Shown one piece after another: positions 8,551-16,990 of a DNA stretch of 64,000 nt. Source of the DNA: Stenotrophomonas maltophilia. Lineage in GTDB: Bacteria > Pseudomonadota > Gammaproteobacteria > Xanthomonadales > Xanthomonadaceae. The position numbers and the translations under genes were made by a program. Under the pieces are notes generated by a model. It did no database searches and was not told the DNA's origin. It was given only the letters and a program-made list of their open reading frames with translations. How positions within the stretch are numbered: the stretch's first letter is position 1; the number at the start of each line of letters is the position of its first letter. The stretch covers positions 2,078,501 through 2,142,500 of the forward strand of contig NZ_CP029773.1 of the NCBI RefSeq assembly GCF_003205835.1, read 5' to 3'.

Positions 8551-9699
8551 ATGAGAACCTTCAGGACTCCGGTCGCGTTGATCGCGGCCCTCGCCTTGGC
8601 CATGACGGCCTGCTCCACCCCCGAAGCCACGCCGGAAGCCGCACCCCGCGTCAGCGTGGTCGCCGTCGGCCCGCAGGTGGTGCAGCGTGACGACGAACTG
8701 CCTGGCCGCGTGGCCGCCGTGCGCACCGCGCAGATCCGAGCGCAGGTGGGTGGCATCGTGCAGCGCCGCCTGTTCGAGCAGGGCGCCGAAGTGGCCGCCG
8801 GCCAGCCTCTTTTCCAGATCGACCCGGCGGCATTCCGCGCCGATGTCGATTCGGCGTTGGCCGCGCTGCAGCGCAGTGAAGCGGCGCTGGGCCGCAGTCG
8901 CGTGCAGTCGCAGCGCCTGCACGCCCTGGCTGCCGCGCAGGCGGTCAGCCAGCAGCATCGCGACGACGCCAGTGCCGAGTACGAGCAGGCGCGCGCGGCG
9001 GTGAATGAAGCGCGCGCGATCCTGTCCCGTCGCCAGCTCGACCTGCGCTATGCGACGGTCAGCGCACCGATTGCCGGCCGTATCGATCAGGCATTGGTCA
9101 CCGAAGGTGCGCTGGTGGGCGTGGCCGATGCCGAGCCGATGGCGGTGGTGCAGCAGATCGACCAGGTCTACGTGGACGTGCGCCAGCCGGCGGCGCAGCT
9201 GGAGTCGCTGCAGCGCAGTGCCGCCGGTGGTGGCGAGCTGCCGGTGACGATCATCGGTGCCGCCGGCAAGCCGCTGCCCGAGCGCGGCCAGCTGCTGTTC
9301 TCCGGCATCAATGTCGATGCACGCACCGGCGATGTGATCCTGCGCATCCTGGTCGACAACCCGCAGCGCCAGCTGTTGCCCGGCATGTACGTGCGCGCGA
9401 AGGTGCCACGCGGTGCCCCGGCCAGTGCACTGACCGTGCCGCAGCAGGCCGTGCTGCGCAGTGCTGGCGGCCAGGCCTACGCCTGGGTGATCGGCGCCGA
9501 CGGCAAGGCGGTGATCCGCACGCTGGAGGTGGACGGCAGCGTTGATCGCCAGTGGCTGGTGCGTACCGGCCTGAAGGCGGGCGAGAAGGTGGTGGTCGAG
9601 GGCCAGGAGCGCCTGCAGGAAGGCGTGGTGGTCGATGCGCGCGACTGGCAGAGGCCGGTCGCCAGCGCCGGTGCGATGCAGGCCGGCAGCAAGGGCTGA
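8551..9699 (+). CDS. smeY: RND efflux periplasmic adaptor SmeY
   Basis: Membrane-fusion lipoprotein of 382 residues that bridges the inner-membrane pump and an outer-membrane channel. The N-terminus MRTFRTPVALIAALALAMTAC is a lipoprotein-type signal with the acylated Cys followed by STPEA. Core features are the lipoyl half-motifs (RVAAVRTAQIRAQVGGIV and LRYATVSAPIAGRIDQ), an alpha-hairpin with coiled-coil pattern, and the beta-barrel region ending GMYVRAKVPRG. An ATG at 8539 would add four residues; 8551 gives the better signal peptide. It is followed 36 bp later by smeZ. Named from operon structure and the divergent SmeSyRy pair. Confidence 0.88.
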   Translation: MRTFRTPVALIAALALAMTACSTPEATPEAAPRVSVVAVGPQVVQRDDELPGRVAAVRTAQIRAQVGGIVQRRLFEQGAEVAAGQPLFQIDPAAFRADVDSALAALQRSEAALGRSRVQSQRLHALAAAQAVSQQHRDDASAEYEQARAAVNEARAILSRRQLDLRYATVSAPIAGRIDQALVTEGALVGVADAEPMAVVQQIDQVYVDVRQPAAQLESLQRSAAGGGELPVTIIGAAGKPLPERGQLLFSGINVDARTGDVILRILVDNPQRQLLPGMYVRAKVPRGAPASALTVPQQAVLRSAGGQAYAWVIGADGKAVIRTLEVDGSVDRQWLVRTGLKAGEKVVVEGQERLQEGVVVDARDWQRPVASAGAMQAGSKG

Positions 9700-9735
9700 G
9701 CCTTTCCCGGGCCGGTCCCTCCAGGGAAATCCAAC

Positions 9736-12700
9736 ATGGCACGTTTCTTCATCGATCGCCCGGTGTTCGCCTGGGTGCTGGCGATCTTCATCATCCTGGC
9801 CGGCGTGTTGGCGATTCCGCGGCTCGCCGTGGAGCGCTATCCGGCGGTTGCGCCGCCGAGCGTCAGCATCTATGCCAGCTACCCGGGTGCCAGCCCGCAG
9901 ACGCTGAACGATGCGGTGGTCGGCCTGATCGAGCGCGAGCTGTCCAGCGTCAAGCACCTGCTGTACTTCGAATCGTCGGTGGACACCTCCGGTGAGGCCT
10001 CGATCACCGCCACGTTCAAGCCCGGTACCAACCCCGAGCTGGCGCAGGTGGACGTGCAGAACCGGATCAAGGCGATCGAGCCGCGCCTGCCGCGCAGCGT
10101 GCGCCAGAACGGCCTGTTCGTGGAGGCCGCTGATTCCGGCTTCCTGATGCTGGTCGGCCTGCGTTCGCCGGACGCCAGCGTCAGCGAGGCCGCGCTGGGC
10201 GATTTCATGGCGCGCAACATCATCGAAGAGCTGCGCCGCATCGATGGCGTCGGCCGCGTGCAGCTGTTCGGTGCCGAGCAGGCGATGCGCGTGTGGCTGG
10301 ACCCGACCCGGTTGACCGGCTACGGCCTGACCATGGGCGATGTGGCCACCGCCATCGAGCAGCAGAACCTGGAGATCTCGCCGGGACGCATTGGTGATTC
10401 GCCGGGTGTTCCAGGCCAGCGCATCACCGTGCCGCTCAGCGCCGAGGGCCAGTTGTCCACGCCGGAACAGTTCGCCGCCATCGTGCTGCGTGCCGGGGCC
10501 GACGGTTCACGGGTGGTGCTGGGCGATGTCGCCCGCGTTGAACTGGGCGCGCAGAGCTATGCCTGGGGCACCCGCGAGGACGGCCATCCGGCCACCGCCG
10601 CCGGCGTGCAGCTGCGTCCCGGCGCGAACGCGGTGCGTACCGCGTCGGCGGTGCGTGAGCGCATGGCCGAACTGGCGCCGCTGCTGCCACGCGGCGTGGA
10701 ATCGAGCATTCCGTTCGACACCGCACCGTTCGTCAAGATCTCGATCCAGAAGGTGGTGCAGACGCTGCTGGAGGCGATGCTGCTGGTGTTCGCGGTGATG
10801 TACCTGTTCCTGCAGAACTGGCGCTACACGCTGATTCCGGCGCTGGTCGCACCGATCGCGCTGCTCGGCACCTTCGCGGTGATGCTGGCGCTGGGCTTCT
10901 CGATCAACGTGCTGACCATGTTCGGCATGGTGCTGGCGATCGGCATCATCGTCGACGACGCGATCGTGGTGGTCGAGGGCGTGGAACGGATCATGGCCGA
11001 GGAAGGCCTGCCGCCGCGCGAGGCCACCATCAAGGCGATGCGCGAGCTGACCGGTGCGGTGATCGGCATCACCCTGGTGCTGACCGCCGTGTTCATTCCG
11101 ATGGCCTTGGCCAGCGGCTCGGTGGGCGCGATCTACCGCCAGTTCACCGTGGCGATGGCGGTGTCGATCCTGTTCTCGGCGCTGCTGGCGTTGAGTCTGA
11201 CGCCAGCGCTGTGCGCGACCCTGCTGCGCCCGAACACCCATGGCCACCATGGTCGGGGCGGGCTGTTCGGTGCCTTCAATCGTGGCTTCGAGAAGATGAC
11301 CGGGCGCTACCAGCGTGGCGTGGCCTCCGTGCTGCGGCGAAGCGGGCGGGTGATGGGCGTGTTCGCCGCACTGGTAGTGGCGCTGCTGCTGGGCCTGCAC
11401 TGGCTGCCGGGCGCGTTCCTGCCGGAAGAGGACCAGGGCTATTTCATGACCTCGATCCAGCTGCCGGCCGAAGCCACCGCCGAACGCACGCTGGCGGTGG
11501 TCGAAGCCTACGAACGGCATGTGGCCTCGCGCCCAGGCATCGGCTCCAATCAGTCGATCCTTGGCTACAGCTTCTCTGGCTCCGGCCCGAGCGCGGCGCT
11601 GACCTACACCATGCTGAAGGACTGGGGCGAGCGCGCAGGCGCCACCGCGGCCGGCGAGGTGGAGGCCGCGCAGAAGGCGATGGCCACGATCGCCGAGGGC
11701 GAGGTGATGAGCGTGATGCCGCCGGCGATCGACAGCCTGGGCCGTTCGTCCGGGTTCTCGCTCGCCCTGCAGGCGCGTACCGGGCAGAGCCAGGCCGAGC
11801 TGCGCGCGGCCCTGCAGCAGCTGCTGAAGCTGGCCGAGGCCAGCCCGCTGCTGTCCGAGGTGCATGCCGATGGCCTGCCTGCAGGCACCAGCGTGCGGCT
11901 GGACATCGACCGTGCCAAGGCCGAGGCGATGGGCGTGGGTTTCGGTGACATCAGCAGCACGCTGTCGGCGGCGATGGGCTCGCAGTACGTCAATGACTTC
12001 CCCAACAAGGGCCGGTTGCAGCAGGTGATCCTGCAGGCCGACGCGCCGCACCGCATGGAACTGGAGGACGTGCTGAAGCTGTACGTGCGCAACAGCGAGG
12101 GTGGCATGGTGGCGTTGTCCGAACTGGTGACCCCGCACTGGACCGAGGCGCCGCTGCAGCTGCAGCGCTACCTCGGCTTCCCGGCGCTGAACCTGTCCGG
12201 TGCACCGGCGTCCGGCGTGTCGACCGGCCAGGCCATGGCGGAGATGGAGCGGCTGGCCGAAAAACTGCCGTCCGGCTTCGCCCTGCAGTGGACCAGCCAG
12301 TCGCTGCAGGAGCGTGAGTCGGGCGCGCAGGCGCCGTGGCTGCTGCTGTTGTCGATGCTGGTGGTGTTCCTGGTGTTGGCGGCACTGTACGAGAGCTGGT
12401 CGATTCCGCTGGCGGTGATGCTGGTGGTGCCGTTGGGCCTGCTCGGTGCGGTCGCCGCCGTGTTGTTGCGCGGCATGCCCAACGACGTGTTCTTCAAGGT
12501 CGGCATGATCACCGTGATCGGGCTGTCGGCGAAGAACGCGATCCTCATCGTCGAGTTCGCGCGGCAGCTGCAGCAGCAGGGGCGCGGCCTGGTTGAAGCA
12601 GCGCTGGAGGCGGCGCGCCTGCGCCTGCGGCCGATCGTGATGACCTCGCTGGCGTTCGCGCTGGGCGTGGTGCCGCTGATGCTGGCGCAGGGCGCGTCGA

Positions 12701-12885
12701 AGGAAACCCAGCAGGCGATCGGAACCGGCGTGTTCGGCGGCATGGTCAGTGCGACCGTGCTGGCGGTGTTCTTCGTGCCGGTCTTCTATGTAGTGGTGCA
12801 GGGCGCGCGGCAGTGGATCGCGCAGCGCCTGCGCAGGCGCCGGCCGATGCCGGAAGGATCCGTGGATGGAACGGGACATCGTTGA
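9736..12885 (+). CDS. smeZ: RND multidrug efflux transporter SmeZ
   Basis: HAE1-type proton/drug antiporter of 1049 residues, full length (AcrB 1049). It starts MARFFIDRPVFAWVLAIFII, the typical first helix. The proton-relay aspartates are present in GIIVDDAIVVVE (helix 4), and the helix-10 lysine occurs in IGLSAKNAILIVEFA. Two large periplasmic loops follow the first and seventh helices. It forms a trimer in the inner membrane and works with SmeY. No outer-membrane factor gene follows, unlike smeABC, smeDEF and smeVWX, so it must borrow a TolC-like channel from elsewhere. The 3' end overlaps the next small gene by 20 bp. Confidence 0.92.
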   Translation: MARFFIDRPVFAWVLAIFIILAGVLAIPRLAVERYPAVAPPSVSIYASYPGASPQTLNDAVVGLIERELSSVKHLLYFESSVDTSGEASITATFKPGTNPELAQVDVQNRIKAIEPRLPRSVRQNGLFVEAADSGFLMLVGLRSPDASVSEAALGDFMARNIIEELRRIDGVGRVQLFGAEQAMRVWLDPTRLTGYGLTMGDVATAIEQQNLEISPGRIGDSPGVPGQRITVPLSAEGQLSTPEQFAAIVLRAGADGSRVVLGDVARVELGAQSYAWGTREDGHPATAAGVQLRPGANAVRTASAVRERMAELAPLLPRGVESSIPFDTAPFVKISIQKVVQTLLEAMLLVFAVMYLFLQNWRYTLIPALVAPIALLGTFAVMLALGFSINVLTMFGMVLAIGIIVDDAIVVVEGVERIMAEEGLPPREATIKAMRELTGAVIGITLVLTAVFIPMALASGSVGAIYRQFTVAMAVSILFSALLALSLTPALCATLLRPNTHGHHGRGGLFGAFNRGFEKMTGRYQRGVASVLRRSGRVMGVFAALVVALLLGLHWLPGAFLPEEDQGYFMTSIQLPAEATAERTLAVVEAYERHVASRPGIGSNQSILGYSFSGSGPSAALTYTMLKDWGERAGATAAGEVEAAQKAMATIAEGEVMSVMPPAIDSLGRSSGFSLALQARTGQSQAELRAALQQLLKLAEASPLLSEVHADGLPAGTSVRLDIDRAKAEAMGVGFGDISSTLSAAMGSQYVNDFPNKGRLQQVILQADAPHRMELEDVLKLYVRNSEGGMVALSELVTPHWTEAPLQLQRYLGFPALNLSGAPASGVSTGQAMAEMERLAEKLPSGFALQWTSQSLQERESGAQAPWLLLLSMLVVFLVLAALYESWSIPLAVMLVVPLGLLGAVAAVLLRGMPNDVFFKVGMITVIGLSAKNAILIVEFARQLQQQGRGLVEAALEAARLRLRPIVMTSLAFALGVVPLMLAQGASKETQQAIGTGVFGGMVSATVLAVFFVPVFYVVVQGARQWIAQRLRRRRPMPEGSVDGTGHR

Positions 12886-13258
12886 AGATCTGCATGAGCG
12901 GCAGCTGGCAGCGCTGGAACAGCGCCTGCGGCAGGCATTGCTGGAAGACGACCACGATGTGCTGACCGCGCTGGTATCGCCGGCCTTGTTCATGATGGAC
13001 GGGCAGGGCGGGCGCATGCTCGATCTGCCCTGGCTGGGCGACTGGCTGGCCGGGAACCTGCAGGTGCGAAGCCTGCAGTCGTACGCGGTGGAAACGCTGC
13101 TGTGTGGCCGTCTGGCGTTGCTCTCCAGCGACGTGCGATTGGCGGTGTGCCGGCACGGCCGGGAGAGCGAATTGAAACTGCGCCTGCTGCGGGTCTGGAC
13201 CTGCAGTTCCGGCGGCAGCGGCGCGCAGCTGCTGTCCATGGCGGTACTGGCTGCATGA
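12866..13258 (+). CDS. NTF2/SnoaL-like (DUF4440-type) small protein
   Basis: 130 residues, no signal peptide. The pattern of an N-terminal helix pair (LHERQLAALEQRLRQALLED), DVLTALVSPALFMMDGQGG, then alternating strands ending with LRLLRVWTCSSGG and LLSMAVLAA, fits the NTF2-like fold of DUF4440 proteins. The gene starts inside the last codons of smeZ, so translation is probably coupled and the product cotranscribed with the pump. The function is unknown; it may bind a small molecule or be a passenger. The family call is from fold-like pattern only. Confidence 0.6.
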   Translation: MERDIVEDLHERQLAALEQRLRQALLEDDHDVLTALVSPALFMMDGQGGRMLDLPWLGDWLAGNLQVRSLQSYAVETLLCGRLALLSSDVRLAVCRHGRESELKLRLLRVWTCSSGGSGAQLLSMAVLAA

Positions 13259-13341
13259 GTGCGGTCAGGCCGCTTTCAGGCCCCGCTCACCGACAGGTGG
13301 TAGGGTCGAGCCTCTCTGTAGTGTCGACAAGGAGTCGAGCC

Positions 13342-14043
13342 ATGCGTGTAGTTCCCAGTCTGTTGGCAGCCTCCCTCGGGTTGGTGCTGGCCGCGTGCCA
13401 GCCGGCCCAGCCGCCCGCCGCGAGCGGCAGTGATGCCGCGCCGCCGGCGGCGCCCGAACCGGCTGCCAGCACCGGCGCCGGTACCGGCAGCGAGACCACG
13501 TACCAGTGCGGTGATCTGAGCGTGCGCGCGACCTTCAATGGCGAGGATGCGGCGACGGTAGTGATCGGCGACCGTACCTTCGCCATGACCTCCGAGCGTG
13601 CGGGGTCGGGCGCGAAGTATGGTGATGGCCAGGGCAACAGCTTCTGGACCAAGGGTAGCGATGACGGCCTGTTGAGCCTGAAGGGCGAAGCCGATCGCGA
13701 GTGCCATGCGGTGGAAGCCACTGAAGGCGATGGCAGTGCCGGCAATGCCGCGTTCCGTGCCACCGGCAACGAGCCGGGGTGGCTTGCGGTCGTTGATGGC
13801 GACACGCCGGGCCTGCAGGTGGAAGTCGACTATGGCGAGCGCCGCTTCGATGTGGCCAAGCCCACCGAAGGCGCTGACGGCTGGAGTGGCAAGGCGTCCG
13901 ACGGTACCGACGTCAAGCTCAGCTTCCAGCGCACCAGCTGCCAGGATGACATGAGTGGCGAGGCATTCGATGCCAAGGTGAACCTGACCATCGGCACCCG
14001 CCAGTACCACGGCTGTGGCAACTTCGGCGCGAAGCAGCCGTAA
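13342..14043 (+). CDS. Lipoprotein with MliC-like lysozyme-inhibitor domain and second conserved domain
   Basis: 233 residues. A lipobox ends at LGLVLAAC (Cys at about residue 20), then an Ala/Pro/Gly linker of about 35 residues. The first domain, beginning TYQCGDLSVRATF and containing GSGAKYGDGQGNSFWTKGSD, follows the MliC/PliC pattern of membrane-bound inhibitors of C-type lysozyme. A second domain starts FRATGNEPGWLAVVDGD and carries paired cysteines, like an uncharacterised lipoprotein family (COG3650). It is probably anchored in the outer membrane, protecting peptidoglycan from host lysozyme. It is a single gene flanked by repeats. Confidence 0.75.
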   Translation: MRVVPSLLAASLGLVLAACQPAQPPAASGSDAAPPAAPEPAASTGAGTGSETTYQCGDLSVRATFNGEDAATVVIGDRTFAMTSERAGSGAKYGDGQGNSFWTKGSDDGLLSLKGEADRECHAVEATEGDGSAGNAAFRATGNEPGWLAVVDGDTPGLQVEVDYGERRFDVAKPTEGADGWSGKASDGTDVKLSFQRTSCQDDMSGEAFDAKVNLTIGTRQYHGCGNFGAKQP

Positions 14044-14050
14044 GCTCTCT

Positions 14051-14123
14051 GTAGAGCCGAGCCCACGCTCGGCTGCTGTGTGCGTTGGGCAGGCACTGCA
14101 GCCGAGCGTGGGCTCGGCTCTAC
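14051..14123. repeat. SMAG element, two facing hairpins
   Basis: GTAGAGCCGAGCCCACGCTC and its inverted partner ending CTCTAC, seven bases after the lipoprotein stop and before the convergent efpL gene. A likely bidirectional transcript boundary. Confidence 0.9.
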
Positions 14124-14207
14124 ACAACCGCTGTCGCCGATGATCCGTCCGCTGCCTGCGGCGAACACGCCGCAAGCAGGGACAGGCAGGCGATCAGCGC
14201 GAGGCGA

Positions 14208-14774
14208 TTAGTCGGCACGGCCAGCGAATTCGCCTGTGGCGGTGTTCACCAGCACGCGTTCGCCGTTGACGATGTACTCCGGCACCATGATCTCGATGCC
14301 GGTGTTGAGCTTGGCCGGCTTCGGGCGCTTGGTAGCGGTGCCGCCCTTCAGTTCCGGCGGCGTCTCGATCACTTCCAGCACCACCGAGGCCGGCAGCTGG
14401 ATCGCCACCGGCTGCTCGTCGATCACCTGCACGTAGATGCCGGTCAGGCCGTCGGTGATGTAGCCGGCGTCGTCGCCGATCACGTCCGCGTCCAGGGTGT
14501 ACGGGGTGTAGTCCTCGTCATCGAGGAACACGAAGGCATCGCCGTCCTTGTACGAATAGGTGGACTGGCGGCGCAGCAGTTCGACCTCGACCAGGTTGTC
14601 GTCGGCATCGAAGCTGGCGTCGAGCTTGTTGCCGCCCGGCACGCTGTACATGATGAAGCGGAAGCGGACGTTGCCGCCGCGACCCTGCGGCGAGCTGCGC
14701 TCGATGTCGCGGATCTGGTACACGCCGTTGTTGTACTCGACGACGTTGCCCTTCTTGATGTCGTTGGCTTTCAT
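14208..14774 (-). CDS. efpL: Elongation factor P-like protein EfpL (YeiP)
   Basis: 188 residues with the three beta-barrel EF-P layout: an N-terminal KOW-like domain ([20 protein letters not shown]), a central OB domain ([20 protein letters not shown]) and a C-terminal OB domain ending GEFAGRAD. It is the YeiP/EfpL paralogue rather than EF-P: the beta3-beta4 loop reads [10 protein letters not shown] with an arginine where EF-P has its modified lysine or rhamnosylated arginine loop, and the protein ends GRAD as YeiP does. EfpL relieves ribosome stalling on proline-rich and some other motifs. It is a single gene; the downstream side carries a SMAG element. Confidence 0.88.
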   Translation of the reverse strand: MKANDIKKGNVVEYNNGVYQIRDIERSSPQGRGGNVRFRFIMYSVPGGNKLDASFDADDNLVEVELLRRQSTYSYKDGDAFVFLDDEDYTPYTLDADVIGDDAGYITDGLTGIYVQVIDEQPVAIQLPASVVLEVIETPPELKGGTATKRPKPAKLNTGIEIMVPEYIVNGERVLVNTATGEFAGRAD

Positions 14775-14822
14775 GGTGATCTAGGTCGTTGGGGGAGGGC
14801 GCCGTCCCGGCGCCCGGGGGAA

Positions 14823-15593
14823 TCACTTCGGAGCGAGGCGGGTAGCGCCGTCCAGGCGGATGGTCTCGCCGTTGAGGTAGGTGTTGCCGAGGATGAAGCC
14901 GACCAGGCTGGCGAAGTCTTCCGGCTTGCCCAGGCGTGACGGGAACGGAATCGAGGCGGCCAGCGACTGCTGCACGGCCTCGGGCATGCCGTCCACCATC
15001 GGCGTCCAGAACACGCCTGGAGCAATCGTATTGACGCGGATGCCGAAGCGCGACAGTTCGCGCGCCATCGGCAGCGTCATCGACACCACGCCGCCCTTGC
15101 TGGCGGCATACGCGGCCTGGCCGATCTGGCCTTCATAGGCGGCGATGCTGGCGGTGTTGATGATCACGCCGCGCTCGCCGTCGGTGCCGGCCTCGTTGTG
15201 CTGCATGCGGTTGGCCGCGGCCTTTGCAACGTTGAAGCTGCCGACCAGGTTGACCATCACCGTGCCCTGGAAGCCGGCCAGCGGCATCGGGCCTTCCTTG
15301 CCCAGCACGCGGCCGGCGCCGAGGATGCCGGCGCAGTTCATCGCCACGTTCAGGCCGCCGAGGAAATCGTGGGCCTGGTCGATGGCTGCCGAGACGGCCG
15401 CTTCATCACTGACGTTGACGTTGAAATAGCGGGCCTTGTCGGCACCCAGATCGGCAACGGCGGCGGCGCCCTTGTCGTCGTTGAGGTCGAACAGGGCCAC
15501 CTTGCCGCCCTGGGCGACGAGGTGCTGGGCCACGGCCAGGCCGAGGCCGGAGACGCCGCCAGTGATCACGGCACGTACGGAAGACAGCTGCAT
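14823..15593 (-). CDS. Short-chain dehydrogenase, 3-hydroxyacyl-CoA dehydrogenase type
   Basis: 256 residues, single Rossmann domain. TGGVSGLGLAVAQ is the glycine-rich NAD site, NCAG the stabilising motif, and the catalytic residues are the Ser in INTASIAAYEG and YAASK. The sequence resembles the type II (HSD17B10-like) 3-hydroxyacyl-CoA dehydrogenases that oxidise short and branched 3-hydroxyacyl-CoA. It is the last gene of a minus-strand group with HMG-CoA lyase and an enoyl-CoA hydratase, consistent with branched-chain amino acid or fatty acid breakdown. The exact substrate is inferred. Confidence 0.82.
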   Translation of the reverse strand: MQLSSVRAVITGGVSGLGLAVAQHLVAQGGKVALFDLNDDKGAAAVADLGADKARYFNVNVSDEAAVSAAIDQAHDFLGGLNVAMNCAGILGAGRVLGKEGPMPLAGFQGTVMVNLVGSFNVAKAAANRMQHNEAGTDGERGVIINTASIAAYEGQIGQAAYAASKGGVVSMTLPMARELSRFGIRVNTIAPGVFWTPMVDGMPEAVQQSLAASIPFPSRLGKPEDFASLVGFILGNTYLNGETIRLDGATRLAPK

Positions 15594-15693
15594 TGCACGG
15601 TCCTGCAGGTTCGAGAACCGCCGATTCTAACGGAAGCCGCGACCGCCGCTGTTGTGCACTGCGCCGCCGCTGCAGGGCGGCGCAGCGCGGCGG

Positions 15694-16590
15694 TCAGCCG
15701 GCGGCGGCCAGTGCCTGGCCGGTGCGGCTGGCGGTGGCGCGGCCGAGCAGGCCGGCCAGCCAGCGGCCGGTCTCGGCCAGTGCCGGCAGGTCCACGCCGC
15801 TGTCCAGGCCCAGGCCCTGCAGCAGGTAGACCACGTCCTCGCTGGCGACATTGCCGCTGGCGCCCTTGGCATACGGGCAGCCACCGGCGCCAGACACCGC
15901 GCTGTCGACCACGCGCACGCCTTCTTCCAGGCAGGTGGCGATGTTGGCGATGGCCTGGCCATAGGTGTCGTGGAAGTGCACGGCGAGTGCCGCCATCGGA
16001 ATCTCGGCGGCAACCGCCTGCAGCATCGCCCGTGCCTTGCGCGGGGTGCCGACGCCGATGGTGTCGCCCAGCGAGATTTCGTAACAGCCCATCTGGTGCA
16101 GGGCACGCGCCACCCGCACCACGTCGGCCAGTGGCACCTCGCCCTGGTAGGGGCAGCCGAGCACGGTGGAGACATAGCCGCGCACGCGCACGCCATCGGC
16201 GGCGGCGCGGCGCAGGATCGGCTCGAACCGGGCCAGCGATTCGTCGATGCCGGCATTGGTGTTGGTGCGGTTGAACGCCTCGGACGCTGCGGTGAACACC
16301 GCCACTTCCTCCACGCCCACCGCACGGGCGCGGTCGTAGCCCTGTTCGTTCGGCACCAGCACCGGGTAGTGGATGCCGGGCCGGCGCTGGATGCCGGCGT
16401 AGACCTCGGCGGCATCGGCCAGCTGCGGGATCCACTTCGGGCTGACGAAGCTGGTCGCCTCGATGCTGCGCAGGCCGGTGGCCGACAGGCGGTTGATCAG
16501 TTCGATCTTGTCGGCGGTGGACACCGACTGCTTTTCGTTCTGCAGGCCGTCACGCGGGCCGACCTCGACGATGCGGACGTAGTCGCTCAT
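15694..16590 (-). CDS. Hydroxymethylglutaryl-CoA lyase
   Basis: TIM-barrel enzyme of 298 residues splitting HMG-CoA into acetoacetate and acetyl-CoA, the last step of leucine catabolism. Signatures: RDGLQNE near the N-terminus (metal/substrate), HFHDTYG (metal-binding histidines), and GGCPYAKGASGNVASEDV with the catalytic cysteine in the flexible loop. The start MSDYVRIVEVG was chosen; it overlaps the VOC gene stop by four bases (ATGA), showing coupled translation. An upstream in-frame ATG at 16686 lies inside that gene and is unlikely. Equivalent to mvaB/liuE. Confidence 0.92.
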   Translation of the reverse strand: MSDYVRIVEVGPRDGLQNEKQSVSTADKIELINRLSATGLRSIEATSFVSPKWIPQLADAAEVYAGIQRRPGIHYPVLVPNEQGYDRARAVGVEEVAVFTAASEAFNRTNTNAGIDESLARFEPILRRAAADGVRVRGYVSTVLGCPYQGEVPLADVVRVARALHQMGCYEISLGDTIGVGTPRKARAMLQAVAAEIPMAALAVHFHDTYGQAIANIATCLEEGVRVVDSAVSGAGGCPYAKGASGNVASEDVVYLLQGLGLDSGVDLPALAETGRWLAGLLGRATASRTGQALAAAG

Positions 16591-16988
16591 GCGGCCACCT
16601 CGTCGGCGGGGCGGTGGCAGACCGCCTCGATGTTGTTGCCGTCCGGGTCGAGCACGAAGGCGCCGTAGTAGTCCGGGTGGTACCACGGGCGCAGGCCCGG
16701 CGCGCCGTTGTCGTGGCCACCGGCGGCGAGGCCGGCGGCATGGAAGGCGTCCACCTGGGCGCGGCTGGCGCAGGCGAAGGCCACGTGCACGCCGTGGCTG
16801 GCGGTGCCGCCATTGCCGAGCCAGAAGAACGGCTTGCCGTCGCTGCCGAAGCCGATGTGGTCGTGCGCGCCGGTCTGTTCGGCGGTCACTTCCATCACCA
16901 CGCCGATCTGCAGCGGCGCCAGCGCCTGCAGGAAGAAGGTCTTGCTGCGCGCCAGGTCGGCGCTGGTCAAACCAAGATGATCGAGCAT
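16587..16988 (-). CDS. VOC-family (glyoxalase/dioxygenase fold) protein
   Basis: 133 residues with two beta-alpha-beta-beta-beta modules. MLDHLGLTSADLARSKTFF is the usual opening with a metal-ligand histidine, and the end VLDPDGNNIEAVCH carries the typical DPDGN-x-IE motif with the ligand glutamate. It is predicted as a cytoplasmic metalloenzyme or binding protein of the lactoylglutathione lyase superfamily. It is embedded in the acyl-CoA operon between the enoyl-CoA hydratase (2 bp gap) and HMG-CoA lyase (4-bp overlap), so a role beside leucine breakdown is plausible but not shown. Confidence 0.82.
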   Translation of the reverse strand: MLDHLGLTSADLARSKTFFLQALAPLQIGVVMEVTAEQTGAHDHIGFGSDGKPFFWLGNGGTASHGVHVAFACASRAQVDAFHAAGLAAGGHDNGAPGLRPWYHPDYYGAFVLDPDGNNIEAVCHRPADEVAA

Positions 16989-16990
16989 GT

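Noticed and set aside
8551..12885. Identity as SmeAB of the SmeABC pump
   Set aside because: SmeABC has its outer-membrane gene smeC directly after smeB. None follows here, whereas smeYZ with divergent smeSyRy fits, as does the distance to the rpf genes.
10507..13239. A 910-codon open frame antisense to smeZ
   Set aside because: High-GC shadow of the pump gene: rich in Arg/His/Gln, no domain, no ribosome site. The same applies to long antisense frames opposite carB (25180-28317) and rhs (37602-40295).
13300..13337. Another SMAG element before the lysozyme-inhibitor lipoprotein
   Set aside because: GTAG occurs twice with GTCGAC/GTCGAG fragments, but no clear stem of useful length forms.
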